This document shows positions 1-12,044 of a DNA stretch of 64,000 bases, piece after piece. The DNA is from Cryptomeria japonica (Eukaryota; Streptophyta; Pinopsida; Cupressales; Cupressaceae), in assembly GCF_030272615.1 (NCBI RefSeq), contig NC_081414.1:334969427-335033426 (forward strand). Direction: 5' to 3'. A program made the position numbers and the translations under genes. Each line of letters starts with the position of its first letter. Within the stretch, counting starts at the first letter, position 1. The notes below the pieces were generated by a model. The model saw only the letters and a list, made by a program, of their open reading frames with translations, ran no database searches and was not told the origin of the DNA.

Positions 1-469
1 TGCATCAAGAGCATCCACCAACATGTTACATAAACCAGTCCATAACCTAGCAGAATAAGACCAGACCTAAAATAGGTTGCCATAAGCCAAATGAAATACC
101 ATCAATCAACTGGAACGCGATAACCATCAGCATCCTAAAAACTTCTAGAAGCCTTATCGAATCCATCAAAAGATCTTCAATAAAGCTCTATCAGTAGAAC
201 CCTTACCAGTAACCAAAAGGCTTACTAGAACATATGATAGCTTTCAGATCACCTTATCCCAAACCAATTGAATGTGACAAGCATCTAAACCACATGAATG
301 ACCAAACCAAACCAATTCCACCAATCAGAATATATTGGAGACAAATCTCCTGATCATCATCAAAGTCCAACCACTCTATCGGAATCCGGTAGACAACCAA
401 ATAAACTAGTGTTGACATCAATGAAAAACATAAATGCAACACATAATCAATTCCTTTAAAGTGCCAACA
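1..469 (-). repeat. 3' LTR of copia A (partial)
   Basis: It aligns with 8584-9051 and ends at CCAACA, which is TGTTGG on the minus strand, directly beside a polypurine tract. About 750 bases lie beyond the window edge. Confidence 0.9.
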
Positions 470-483
470 ATCTCCCCCTTTGG
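470..483 (-). other. Polypurine tract of copia A
   Basis: Reads CCAAAGGGGGAGAT on the minus strand immediately before the TGTTGG start of the 3' LTR, where the plus-strand primer of reverse transcription is expected. Confidence 0.85.
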
Positions 484-835
484 CATTGATGGCAACACTA
501 GATGTGAAAAACTTCCAAGTGCCAAAAAACTGCCAAACGAGTCCTCGTCAATGGAAGACATCCAACAAATGATATGACAATGAAGTTCTGAACCAAAAAA
601 CCATAGACCAAACTCCCCCTGTGACTGATAGATTGTTTAAGCTCTATTTTTCACACGTATATCTTTCCCCCTTTGACATTAGTGCCAAATTTTTGACATA
701 AACATCAAAGTAAAATCACAAAACATTTGAACCATACAACACACTACTCTCCCTGAGTAGTAGCACCATCTCATCAATTCGGATTGAATAATAATTCTAA
801 TAAGTGCATACCAGATTGATGCCAATCAACATCAC

Positions 836-1339
836 TCAAGTATTTACCAAAGGGGTAGAGACCCCCAATCTATCTCTAAAATACTCAAATGATTCCTTAG
901 GAAAAGGTCTAGTGAAGATATATGCAATCTGCTCTTTAGTGTTTGCATAAACCAATCCGACTTCATTTGCTTCCACCTTTTCCTTAAAAAAGTTATACTT
1001 GACTGATATATGCTTTGTCTTAAAATGAAATACCAAATTCTTTGATATGTCAATAGCAGCAGAGTTATCACAATGAATAACTACCGGTTCATTACAATCT
1101 ACCCTTATATCCTTCAACATTTTCTTCATCCATAGAACTTGTGTATAGTTAGTAGCAACAACAACATACTCAACTTCAATAGTAGATAAAGAATTACATG
1201 ATTGTTTCTTGCTAATACATGAAACAAGTTTCTTTCCAAGAAAGAAAGCTCCACTAGATGTGCTTTTCCTGTCCAACCCAATCTGCATATATATATGCAC
1301 ATAGTGTAAACTCATCATTTTTAGGATACCATAAACCAT
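836..1339 (-). pseudogene. Copia A RNase H (3' end of pol)
   Basis: The 167-codon frame carries copia RNase H landmarks: DRKSTSSGAFFLG, the STIEVEY stretch, IHCDNSAA, and the terminal RTKHI-like and DRLGV-like segments. RNase H removes the RNA strand of the RNA:DNA hybrid. It follows RT in a different frame, so the polyprotein is frameshifted near 1300. Sequence up to 484 is the short noncoding tail before the polypurine tract. Confidence 0.9.
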
Positions 1340-2603
1340 ATTCAGTTGTTCCCTTTAAATATCTGAAAATCCTTTTCACTGCACTCTCATGATTCTCTCT
1401 AGGATCAATTTGATATCTTGATATAATACAAACAACATTCATTATATCTGATCTTGTCTGAGTCAAATATAATAAACCTCCAATCATAGATTTATACGTT
1501 GTAGGATTTACCGGAGTTGATACATCTTTCTTTGTCAATTTCTCACTAGTAACCATAGGGGTACCAACTGGTTTAGAATTTTCCATACCAAATTTCTGCA
1601 ACAACTCTCTAGCATACTTAGTTTGATAGATGAAAATACCTTTATCAGTATGATTAATCTACAAACCTAAGAAAAATCTCATTTCTCCAATCATAGACAT
1701 CTCAAATTCATTCTTCATATTATCGGAGAATTCCATACACAACTTATCATCACCTCAAAAAATAATATCATCAAGAAAGACCTCAACAATCAATATGTCA
1801 TCATCAGTGATCTTATAATATAAATTACTATTAGCATTACCTTTAGTAAAACCAAGCTTCAAAAGATATTTGTCCAATCTAGCATACTAAGCTCTAGGGG
1901 CTTGCTTCAAACCATATAAAGCTTTCCTTAATCTACAAACCATATTTTTGTGATCTGAAAGTGAAAAACCATCAGGTTGCTCAATATAAACTTCTTCTTC
2001 AAGATCTCCATTCAAAAATGCACACTTAACATCCATCTGATGAACCTTGTAGTTCTCAAGGGTAGCATAAGCAAGAAATAATCTCACAGCTTCAATCCTA
2101 GCTACCGGAGAAAATTTTTCATCATAATCATTTCCTTCCTTCTGAGAATATCCTTTGCAGACCAATACAGCCTTGTTCCTCACAACTTGTCCATCTTCAT
2201 TCAATTTATTCCTAAAAATCCATTTAGTTCCAATAACATTTTTATTTTTAGGTCAGGGAACTAAAGTCCATGTGTTGTTCTTTTCTATCTGATCCAATTC
2301 CTCTTCCATAGCTTTCATCCAACATTCAACCTTACATGCTTCATCTACTAATGCTAGTTCAATTTTAGAAATTAAACATACCTCTTCATCTGCCAACCTT
2401 CTTCTTGTCATTACTCATTTTCTCTTGTCTCCAATGACCCAATCTTCTGAATGATTCAATTTTACATACCAAGGAGTCTTCCGACTTTCTGATTCCCTGC
2501 TCTGATCTTCAGTTACTGTTGAATTTTCTGATACTGTCGGAGTAATTGGTTCAACATTTTGTTCTGGTATAGGTGCTACCGGTTCAGTTATAACCATTTC
2601 CAC
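1254..2603 (-). pseudogene. Copia A IN-RT linker and reverse transcriptase
   Basis: 2415-2603 is the hydrophilic linker after integrase. 1887-2204 holds the N-terminal RT block (KGYSQKEGNDYDEKFSPVAR, HQMDVKCAFLNGDL, YGLKQAPRA). The next segment is interrupted by stops, one replacing the usual Trp after QAPRA. The catalytic box reads FLDDIIF with a stop right after it. 1254-1604 holds the C-terminal RT block (YKSMIGGLLYLTQTRSDI). The enzyme would copy element RNA into DNA inside virus-like particles. It is inactive here because of multiple stops and frameshifts. Confidence 0.9.
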
Positions 2604-2640
2604 TTCTAGTTCTCTCTCATAAGTTCTGTTTAATCTCTGT

Positions 2641-3524
2641 TCAACTCATCCACCTTGACGTCAACACTCTCCACAATTCTCTGCAATATTTTGTTATAAC
2701 ACCTATATGCTTTTCTTTGATTAGAATAACCAAGAAATATTCCTTCATGACATCTAGGATCAAACTTTCCAATGGAATCATCTCTTTTGATATAGAATTT
2801 ACTACTAAAGATTCTGAAATACTTAATTGTAGGCGTATGACCAAACTATAACTCATCAGTCTTACCAGTGTCTCCTTTGATATGAACTCTTTTGAATGTG
2901 TACACCATCGTGCTCACAACTTCTCTCCAATAGATATGTGGAAAATGAACTGCCATCATCATAGATCTAGCTGCATCCAAGATAGTTTTGTTATTTCTTT
3001 CCACAACACCATTCTGTTGAGGTGTTTGGGGTGCAGACAACTGTCTCCTTATCTCACATTTCTCACAATAACTATTAAATTCATCAGATGTGAATTCACC
3101 ACCCTGATCGGATCTTAAGCATTTAACCTTCAATCTTGTCTCTATCTCAACTATAGCTTTAAAGGTATTGAAATTTTCAAAGGCTTTAGATTTCTCCCTT
3201 AGAAAAGCATCCCATATCATTCTATAATAGTCATCAATGATTAGCATGAAATATCTCACCTTGAAAACTTCTTATTCTAGCAGGAACACACAAATCAGTA
3301 TGAATAAGATCAAGAACATCATCAGATTTGTCTTGTATACTCTTAAAAGAAGTTCTGACTTGCTTACCCATTTGACATTCCTTACATACCAGATGAAAAG
3401 GCTTCAAAATCTTAGGTATATCTCTAACTGCCTTAGTTGAGCCAATCTTTGCAAGGCAATCAAAATTCACATGACACAACCTCTTATGCCATAGCCAACT
3501 CTCATCAATTTGTGCAATTTGTCG
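2641..3524 (-). pseudogene. Copia A integrase
   Basis: Reading leftward: the gag-pre-integrase zinc segment (WLWHKRLCHVNFDCL, CKECQMGK), then the core with the first Asp in IHTDLC, the second in LRSDQGGEF, and the Glu in QQNGVVERNN. Core motifs are intact, but frame breaks occur near 3240 and 2850. It inserted the cDNA into the host genome. Its N-terminal part is separated from the rest by the solo LTR at 3525-4681. Confidence 0.9.
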
Positions 3525-4681
3525 TGCCTGCGAAGTGTGATACTTGCAGCTGCAACACAAAACACTCAATAGATCATTACAAGCATGGTTAACAAATAAG
3601 AAGCAAATGAAAGATGAACCATGACAAAGTGACCTATCACTTCCTAGGAGATGCGAGTATGGATTTTCTCTCAGATCTAGATAAGCAATCCCAGTGAGTT
3701 GACTCCACCTAGATGGAGGATTTGAAATGATACTGATATGCAAAGATGAGATTGATTATGCTAGATTGATCCAAGAGACTAATTAAGCTAATGATATGCA
3801 TGATTAAGCTATGATTGATGATGCAATTAAGCTAGAAAAGAGATTGATTAAGCTACATGATTCAAAAATTATGCTAGAAAATGATCAAATTAAACTAAAT
3901 CTAAGATGCAATTTCCTATAACAATAATGCTCAAATGATATGCCTATAGTAACAATGCCTAAATTGATAATGAGATGGGATCTCTTGTGCTCCAAAATAG
4001 GGGATATTTATAGGATTTCCAAGGCCAGGGATGAGGTGGCAGGAATCAACGGTCAAGATTGAGTCTAATATATCAAGGGTAAAATTGGAGGAGGTTGGAG
4101 AAGAGGTTGGAGGAAGGGACACTTGTCATCTCTATGGTGGCAAGTTTCAAGGAGCCTAGCTCATAAAAGGGCAAGTGTCCAAGAAAGGAGACATGTGGCC
4201 AAAGTGCCATGTGTCTCAAGGGAAGAATATCCACATCATAGGAGGTTAGGATAAGGAGGTTAGAATGTGCAAGATAGGATAGGGTTGGTTAAACCCAAGG
4301 TTAGGAGGAATGGGTTAGGTTAGAGGGATGGTTAGGTTAGGTTGTTAGAAGTTAGGAGGCATGTGGGTAATTTGAATTTTAAAAATTCAAATAATAGGAA
4401 AAGACTAATTAATTTTCAATAACTCATAAATTGAGTTGTTTTAACTAATTAGGGGATTAGAAGAATTGATTGAAATGAGGGGAGGATTAAATAATTTGAA
4501 TTAATTAATCAAAGGGGACTATGGAATGAACTTAATGAATAAATCCTAAGATTATTAATAAGTAGATGAAAAGGAGAATTTAATCAAATTGCCTAATGAA
4601 TTCAATTAAATTAGGAAGGGTGATTAATTAAATAATTGCTTATTTAATTAATTATCTTCAGACCATTTTTAGGCGTATACA
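3525..4681 (-). repeat. Solo LTR (gypsy-type) inside copia A pol
   Basis: Copia coding sequence stops at about 4682 (TCLT on the minus strand) and resumes at about 3524 (RQIAQIDESW), leaving 1157 bases of noncoding insert. On the minus strand it starts TGTATACGCCTAAAA, related to the TGTAGACACCTAAAA start of element G's LTRs, and has a TATAAATA box at 4012-4004. Flanks GACTG and GACAA match only at three bases, so ends are good to a few bases. Similar sequence recurs near 53.2-54.1 kb and 56.1-57.3 kb. Confidence 0.72.
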
Positions 4682-5216
4682 CAGTCAAACATGTCTTCTC
4701 ACTAGAGTTCAAATGAAAGATGTTACCTTTAGTTTGAGTACTGATTGCAATCTCCAATCCAAATCTGTTAATGATTTTGGAATTTCCATCCTTGAACTGT
4801 AATTGAAATCCCTTATTCACCAGTTGTCCTACACTCAAAAGATTATGGCTTAAACCTTAAACATAATAAACATTACCAGTGTTATGCTTACCATCCAATG
4901 ATATAGTTCCTCTTCCTCTGATCATGCATGCTTTGTCATCTCCAAATCTGACAAGACCACCATCGAATTCTTGCAAAGATAGAAAATTCCTTTTATCTCC
5001 AGTCATGTGATGTGAACATCCACTATCTATTACCCATTCATCCTTGTCTTCAACCTTAGCAGCAAGGGCCTTCTCTTTATTATGAATGACAGGTTCTAGA
5101 GTATCTTCCTTGATAGCCAAGAATACCCATTCCTTTCCATTGCTAGATCCACTAGCTAAATCTTTTGTTGGTTCATCATCAAAATCATTAGTTATACCTT
5201 CCTCATCTGCATAGTA
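4682..5216 (-). pseudogene. Copia A protease and gag-pre-integrase start
   Basis: 4857-5120 contains WVIDSGCSHHMTG, the copia aspartic protease active site (DSG), followed by the FGDD and RGRGTI stretches typical of this domain. 4644-4838 continues with SVGQLVNKGF and the segment that precedes the integrase zinc domain. The protease cleaves the polyprotein during particle maturation. One stop separates the two open segments. Confidence 0.88.
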
Positions 5217-5798
5217 TCATGATTTATCTTTGTTCCTCTTGTACTTATGCTTGTTTTGATAATCATCATTAGGCCTAAAAGATCTTCTATCTTTATCTTC
5301 AAATCTTGAATTCCTCTCAAGACATCTAGATGCAAAATGACCTATCTTATTACATGCAAAACATTTGAAAGGTGATTTTCCTTCATACTTACTTCTTGTC
5401 GGACCTTTAGGTACTCTTCTAGTAAATAGGGCTTCAAGTTTCTCAAACTCTTCATCCCCTTTCTTCATATCCTCCAGTTCCTTCGCATATAATGCTTTCC
5501 AATCACTCTTTCCGATTGATGATGTAGATGCCTTGAATGAAGAATCTGTCTTTGCATCTCCTTGAGGACCAAATTCTTCAAGCTCAAAAGCAGATAAATT
5601 TCCAACCAAAGTATCCCTATTAACAAAAGTGTTAGACATTGTTCTCAACTCATTAATTGTAGTATCCTTCATCTTGTAAGAAGATGGCAAAGCTCTTAAT
5701 ACTTTAGAAATAATCTCATCTTCGCTTAGAGATACACCACAATATTGAATTCCCAAGACAATTTCATTGACTCTTTCCATAAAAGTTGTAATCCTTTT
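5217..5798 (-). pseudogene. Copia A gag, C-terminal half with zinc knuckle
   Basis: The frame continues the gag begun at 7779 after removal of the solo LTR. It contains FMERVNEIVLGI, a helical capsid-like region (LRALPSSYKMKDTTINELRT), and a CX2CX4HX4C knuckle (CFACNKIGHFASRC) that binds RNA. The tail is rich in Lys, Arg and Asp. Bases 5794-5798 (CTTTT) are one half of the target duplication of the inserted LTR. Confidence 0.9.
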
Positions 5799-7375
5799 TG
5801 TAGATGTCTAAAACTGGTCAACGCTTGCGGAGTCATACTTTAACATTGACACATTGCCTTATTTTAGGGTTTTTACGTCTCATTAACATTTCTCCCATGT
5901 CACGCACTTGGTTTTTATCATTTGTGAACATCGAGTCCTTCTTTTGCATTCTTCATTTATCTCACTTTCGAATTTGGTCTTGTTGACAATAATCTTTAGT
6001 CATGATTTTGGTCAATCTTATCCTGTCGCATCAATGTGCGTGCTCATTTGTTATCATTTTGGACACCGTCAATCCTAATTAGGGTTTTGTCCTCTTATCA
6101 ATCTTGTCATTTTGTGATCGGTTTGTCATCGATCATTGTCCTCTTATCAATCTTGTCATTTTGCGATCAGTTTGTCATCGATCGTTGTCCTCTTATCAGT
6201 CTTGTCGTTTTGTGGTCAATTTGTCATCGATCATTGTCGTTTCCAATCTTGTCATCTTGCGATCGATTTGTCATTGATTGTGGTCATTTTCAATCTTGTC
6301 ATTTTGCGATCGATTTGTCATCGATCGTTATCCTCTTATCAATCTTGTCATTTTGCAATCTATTTTGTCATCGATCGTTGTCATTTTTGTCATCTTGCGA
6401 TTGATTTGACATCGATCGTTGTCCTTCTCAATCATGTCAATTTGGATCAATTAGTCATTGTTCCTCATCAATTGGCACATTTGTCAATCAAATCACTTAT
6501 CAACATTGGTCTTTTATCAATTCAAAATCATGATCAAATCAACATCAAATCAATCTTACATCAAGACCTAATTGTCATCCTTGCATTCCTAATTTATCTT
6601 CTAGGGTTTCATGATTTATTCATTTAACCTTGTTTGTCATTTTCTCTCCATTTTCTCTTTAGGATAAATGATTTATTTATTTATCCTATGTCTTCTTGTC
6701 ACAATTAAATGTTTATTTAATTGGCTAATTAATTCCTCCTTTTTTTGTAAATTAATTAATAAATGAGAAATTATTAATTAATTTACCTAATTTTCATCAA
6801 TTTCTTAATTTCCAAGTCATTATTTCTAACCTAATTTTCTAATTTCTCCTAAATTCCTAAATGTCTATTTCTATTTCAAAATCTTGTCATAAATTCTTGC
6901 ATAGCAATTTGTCATAAATTGTCATAAATTGTCATAAATCCTTGCATAGCAACTTGTCATACACTTGTCATAACTTTGCTATTCTTGATTTGAATTTCCA
7001 TTCGAATCACTTTCATGCTAATCTGATCTTTTCTCCAATTTGTCTATAAATTGGATGAATTTCTTCAATCAAAGCCCTTGGTCGAATCAATCACGCTTCG
7101 AGTATTCTTGCGCTATCATCTTGTCCACTTGCTTTCACATCATGCTCATGCACTAGTAGGTGAGATCCACAAACAAAGCTATTTAAAGGAAAAAGAAGGA
7201 CAATGGAGCCACATGAAGGAGACATTCAAGTTTGCAATGGTTTACGTTTGAATTGATGTCTTGTTTTCATATCTTTATTGAGTGTTTTTAGGATTGTTAT
7301 CACTGCATTTTAGCTTTTGTGATTGAGCTAAACTAATATTGACTTGCTTTGATGATTTCCAGATTCCTAGATGCA
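5799..7375 (+). repeat. Solo LTR inside copia A gag, target duplication CTTTT
   Basis: Starts TGTAGATGTCTAAAA and ends GATGCA. It is flanked by a perfect 5-base duplication, CTTTT at 5794-5798 and 7376-7380. Removing it with one duplicate restores a continuous gag reading frame. The start resembles the LTRs of element G, so it is probably a gypsy LTR left by recombination between the LTRs of a full element. It contains a 48-base tandem repeat. Confidence 0.9.
6095..6430 (+). repeat. 48-base minisatellite within solo LTR
   Basis: About seven degenerate units built on CTTGTCATTTTGCGATC plus TTGTCATCGATCGTTGTC. The CTTGTC cores start at about 6103, 6152, 6201, 6248, 6295, 6344 and 6386 (spacing 42-49). 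Long open frames across it are by-products of a repeat length close to a multiple of three. Confidence 0.85.
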
Positions 7376-7380
7376 CTTTT

Positions 7381-7779
7381 ATCTTCCTCCATTCTTAGGT
7401 TCTCATACCTTACCCGGTAACCATAAAGTTTAGCAATTTTAACAGTAGGGTCACCTTCATTCAAAGTCTCCAACTTATCCCATATAGCCTTTGCAGATGA
7501 TTTGTCTATCAATACCATTACCTGCTGATCTAAAAGGGCGCTCAAGAGGGATTCTCTAGATCTACAGTCATTTTCAATGTTCTTATCCAAGTCTGTCGGA
7601 GGAGGGTTGCCAGATGTTGGATCATAAGGAGTATAGCCTTTCTCAGTGATCTCCCAAATCTCCTTGCTAATACATCTCAAATGAGTCTCCATTTGAAGCT
7701 TCCATACCATGTAATTTGTTCCTTCAAGCTTAGGTTTGTCCTTTCGGTAAGCAATTGAAGTTGAATGATTACTCGCCAT
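7381..7779 (-). pseudogene. Copia A gag, N-terminal part
   Basis: Begins MASNHSTSIAYRKDKPKLEG followed by NYMVWKLQMETHLR, the usual N-terminal signature of plant copia gag, then AIWDKLETLNEGD and VRYENLRMEED. The start lies just downstream of the primer site on the minus strand, as expected. The frame runs into the inserted LTR at 7375, so residues after MEEDK in a naive translation are not gag. Confidence 0.9.
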
Positions 7780-7821
7780 AGGATATTCCTCAAGCGGTTA
7801 AGCTTCTGCAAAGAGGACCGT

Positions 7822-7833
7822 GCTCTAATACCA
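7822..7833 (-). other. Primer-binding site of copia A (initiator Met tRNA type)
   Basis: The minus strand reads TGGTATTAGAGC, one mismatch from the common plant copia site TGGTATCAGAGC, two bases from the LTR edge. Confidence 0.9.
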
Positions 7834-7835
7834 AT

Positions 7836-9051
7836 TGTTAGGATAACTAGTGAACAACTGAGAGGGGGGGGGGGTGAATCAGTTGTTAACAGATTATGAA
7901 ACTTTAAGCACACAAAACCTTTTACTGGAATACATAAACCAAATACCAAAATAGAAAATATATCAATTAAGCAAAAACATAAATCATCTACCAATTACCA
8001 TGCATCCACAACACATAACACCAAGATTTGTATGTGGAAAACCCAATAAAGGGAAAAATCATGGTGGGAAGCCTACCCACAGTCAAATAATACTTCAGCA
8101 GTAAGTATGTGATTACAATAAAGGGCTTGCACATGCAGGAAGGCCAATGGCCTAGAGTGCACTACTCATCTCAAAGGAGCCTCATTGACTACAAGGAAAA
8201 TCTAGACTACAATTCGGAAATAAGAATGAACTACAAGAATAGCATCTCCTATGCCTGAGTACAATTCCAGTTAAGCTCAATGTCGGAGGTCTTAAACCTC
8301 TTACACAAACCCAATTCGATCACCTATGATTGACCAAATCCTCTTCATATGATTACAACTTTATTCACACACAGATAATCCCATAACCACGACCACATGC
8401 CACGATCTACAAAGAGATCTTCCATCATATTTATACCAACTCGAGACCTAAACAATTAGGTAAGCCACCTAAAAGATAATACAATAGATCCATTACATAA
8501 ACCCGCAAACCAATGATAAACCAAGTCGGCCTAAGATTGAAACAACATTAACCAAATAATAAATCCAATCAGTAACACATTGGGAGCATCCACCAACACA
8601 TTACATAAACCGGTCCATAACCTAGCAAAATAAGACCAAACCTAAAATAGGTCGCCATAAGCCAAATGAAATACCACCAATCAACTGAAACATGAACATG
8701 ATAACCATCAACATCTTGAAAACCTTCTAGAAGCTACACCAACACCACTTATCGAATCCATCAAAAGATCTTCAATATAGCTTTGTAGGTAGAACCCTTA
8801 CTGGTAACCAAAAGGTTTACTAGAACATATGCTAGCTTCCAGATCACCTAATCCTGAACCAACTGAATGTGACAAGCATCTAAACCATATGAATGACTAA
8901 ACCAAACCAATTCCACCAATCAGAATATACCAGAGACAAATCTCCTGATCATCATCAAAGTCCAACCACTCTACCAGAATCTGGTAGACATCCAAATAAG
9001 CTAGAGTTGACATCAATGCAACACATAATCAATTCCTCCAAATTTCCAACA
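7836..9051 (-). repeat. 5' LTR of copia A
   Basis: 1216 bases bounded by TG at 7836 and CA at 9051 on the plus strand. A TATAAATA box lies at 8435-8428 on the minus strand and is the likely promoter. Near the U5 end the minus strand has TTCACCCCCCCCCCTCTCAG, a C-run also present in the LTRs at 12656 and 63838. Confidence 0.92.
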
Positions 9052-12044
9052 ATATGGATATGTCATGGGACAGGTAGGAGGCTAGTTTTGTAAGATTTGA
9101 TAAGGTTTTGTTTCCAAATTAAGGCAACAGTTGACAATAAATCCACTGAGGATTCCTACGCAGCTGCATGACTTTCTGAGACCAAAGGAGAGGCTGTCAA
9201 TCATGAAATTTGAGCATAATGGGGGGGATATTATCCCTTATACAGTCAACATAGTCATTAGAGTTTATGGTTTCCCGGGGGAACCTCATGTGTTATCTTT
9301 TAATGTCCCATTGAGATTAGGATTTGTTGAAGTAATTTGGCAAATAGGTTGCATTCAAGATAAGGATTTGAGAGGTAAGGGAAAGGGAACTATCTTCCCT
9401 GATTACACTATTATTCCTTACTTTGCAATTATGAAAGGAGGGTATGTTCATTTTGACAAACTCTTTGCACTGTATCACTTGGGAGTTGGTGTAGTCAGGC
9501 ACAACGATCTAGAGGGGTTCTATAATATTTTCATGCAAAGAATAAAAGGAGTTGCATTGCCTCATGAACACCATTTTCCTAAAAATATAATCAGAAATGA
9601 TTTTGATTTCTTTTCTCAAGATTGAAAGAAGAAGAAGTGGATAAATTTCAGAAAGCTATGGACAATTGTATGAAAAATGGATCCTAGTTATGATCCATTA
9701 AGAAGCTTCAATCCTTTCTATGCCAAAGTTGATTTTGTTATGAATAATTTTGATGAGTTAATTCTTGCTTTAAAAGAGAAGAAGACAAAGCTTCAGGAAA
9801 TTCATGGCCATTAGATTGAGAAGAAGAATATACAGCTGTATACACCCATTTCACTTGTAGATGCAGCCATAATTCATCAAATGAGGATGAAACAACTTGA
9901 CTCACCTCTTCCTCTACCTCACAAAACTGATGGGATAGAAGAGACTAGACCTATTTACGAGCCCCCTCCGAGGGGTGGTATTGTGATAAAAAAAAAAAGG
10001 GATGAGGAGAGTAGTGACAAGGATTGCGGTAGTGACAGTGGAAAGTTGGTAAGGAAGAAAGGAAAGAAGAGAATGAGCGTAGAGCCAGCCATAGAGGTAC
10101 AGGTTAGAAATTTGAGAGGAGTCCAGATCATTGATCTAGAAGACTTAGATAGAAGTCGCTCACCACCAAATGGGCTTTCTTCACCTCCCAGACAGTTTGA
10201 GGAATACATAGGAGATCAACAAATGGAAGAACAACAAGATGAAGACACCATTGAAATTACAAATGCAGAAATGCAAATTGGTGTTCCTCCTATGCAACTC
10301 ACTTTGGAATTTGACATCACTCCTCTGGATATTCAGGGAAGAGTATTTAGGGATGCTAGAAATGAGGCATGTGACAAATTTCTTGAGGATGAAGCTTTTG
10401 TGAAAAGATGGACTTTATTCAAATCACGTGGAAAGTGAAAATGGATGAATACACAAAAAGAAGTACCAAGAGAATAGCCCAAAGGTCGAACAGGTTTGAC
10501 CTAGAAAATCAAGAAGAGGTCAAGACTGAAATGATGGAGGAGTTTAAAGCAATCAATGCAGAAAGATTGTAAATCAGGTTGGTATCTTAATTCTGCCTGA
10601 ACGGGACATCGCTGATGTAGTGGCATTTGATACAATTATAAAATCAAAAGGCCAACAATACAACTCAAAAGATGAAGCGAGGTTGGCACTCAAAGGATTA
10701 GATTTTATAGATGATCATGCAACCTTGGCAATATGGTCGCTAGAGTAGGGGCCTAGGAGGCTTGATATAAATCCAAACTTGAAAGGAGGTCTCATTGTAA
10801 AGAAGCCTTCGATACATCAAATGTTGAAGCTAAACATTTAGTTGTTGATATGGCTAAATTGGCCCATGAAACTGTAAAAAGAGAGGCTAAAGAGAAGCAG
10901 GAGTTAATGAAGAAGTTTGAGAAACTTTCTAATGATTATAATATAGTCCAACTGAAATATGTGGAGTTGCAAACTAAATTTTAGCTTCTTGAACAGAGAC
11001 AACTAGGAGCACCCTCTTCATCCCTTTCCATTGCATCAATCCCATCAACATCCAAGTCTCCACCAGTCTCACATATACATGCATCAGTTCAGTTTGACAA
11101 TGAGACAAATACTCCAATAGTACCACTAGTACCTTATGTTGATGATGAACCTGAGCCCACTAGATCTATTGATCCAACCAGAGCTCAAATTTTGGAAAGA
11201 ATTGATGATTTGGAGAAAAAGTTAAAGGACTCAGAAGATCAATCCACCAATTAGCAAAGAGAAATAGTCATCTCAGTGTTGACTCATTTAAATGAGAAAG
11301 TAGATAGTAGAGTGAATAGTGTTCATTCTTTATATTCTTTATTGTTTAATATTATTCAGAGTTTTGATAAAGATAAAGACGTAGCAATCCCCTTGTTCAC
11401 AAAATGGTTACAAAGGGGAAACAAGCTCAGGATAATGTCCATGGCTTCAAAGTACCATGTTCAGAGGCCACCAACACTTTAGCCAACTTATTTGTTGGTA
11501 AAATCAATGTAGGAATCCCAAATGCTGCCATATAATATAGAAAGGAAAATAAGAGAGTTGATGACAACTTTCAGTGAAATGAATGAGACACTTCTGCCCA
11601 GTATTGAGAATGAAAATGGGGAAATTAAAAATTTAGAATTATAGAAAGAAAAGGCAAAAATATTTATCAATACATAGGTGGACATGATTTGTGATGATTT
11701 AGATACTACCATGTTGGATGACAACATGGATAGGATAATACACAGAAGATCATTTTTCAAAATTTTTGAAAGGGAGGCAAATCAAGTGGCAATTAAGTAC
11801 ATTCCCTATAGGACAAAAGCTGACAAGGTTATGATTTTCAAATGACTGTCAAATGAGGAATATGTTGAATGGGGTAATATTTATTTAAAAGATGAATGAG
11901 AAAATCAACTAGTTAGTTAGTTAACTATGTGATGTGGAAGTCTGGCATATAGTTTTGGTTCTATCCAGCAGTCACTTTTTGGACGTGAGTAGTAAGAAAG
12001 GTGGGCCCTTCCCAAATCTTCATCGACAACAACAAAAGGGAAAA
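9052..12044 (+). pseudogene. T1 unit: 3' part of ORF-X and 3' untranslated region
   Basis: Collinear with T2 (30783-32682 and 48473-49582). Open pieces at 9131-9625 and 9881-10438, then interrupted pieces to a stop at 11897-11899, correspond to the middle and end of ORF-X. The first piece holds a globular region (LRIPTQLHDFLRPKERL, PHEHHFPKN). The next is acidic and basic with Pro (RSRSPPNGLSSPP). The last is helix-rich. Stops after MSWD(K/R) and after the IHG(R/H) stretch occur at the same positions in T2. The 5' part was separated by the copia A insertion and is outside the window. Function unknown. Confidence 0.8.
12031..12044 (+). other. Candidate polypurine tract before the T1/T2 LTR
   Basis: Reads AACAAAAGGGAAAA directly before TGGGTG. 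The matching site before the second LTR is at about 49570-49582. This tract is what places the LTR start; TGTTATGATG at 12058 is an alternative. Confidence 0.6.

Larger units (their letters stand above)
1..9051 (-). mobile_element. Copia A: Ty1/copia retrotransposon, minus strand, interrupted by two solo LTRs
   Basis: On the minus strand the parts run 5' LTR (7836-9051), primer site, gag, PR, IN, RT, RNase H, polypurine tract, 3' LTR (1-469, cut by the window start). IN before RT is the copia order. The two LTRs align over about 465 bases with roughly 10% difference by eye, so this is an old insertion. Solo LTRs interrupt gag and the gag-pre-integrase segment. The element lies inside ORF-X of gypsy unit T1: the base after its right LTR continues sequence matching T2 from about 30783. 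The target duplication cannot be checked because the left flank is outside the window. Confidence 0.93.

Noticed and set aside
6036-6627. Two overlapping plus-strand open frames of 122 and 163 codons
   Set aside because: They lie across a 48-base minisatellite in a solo LTR. Repeat-driven openness explains them and there is no family motif.
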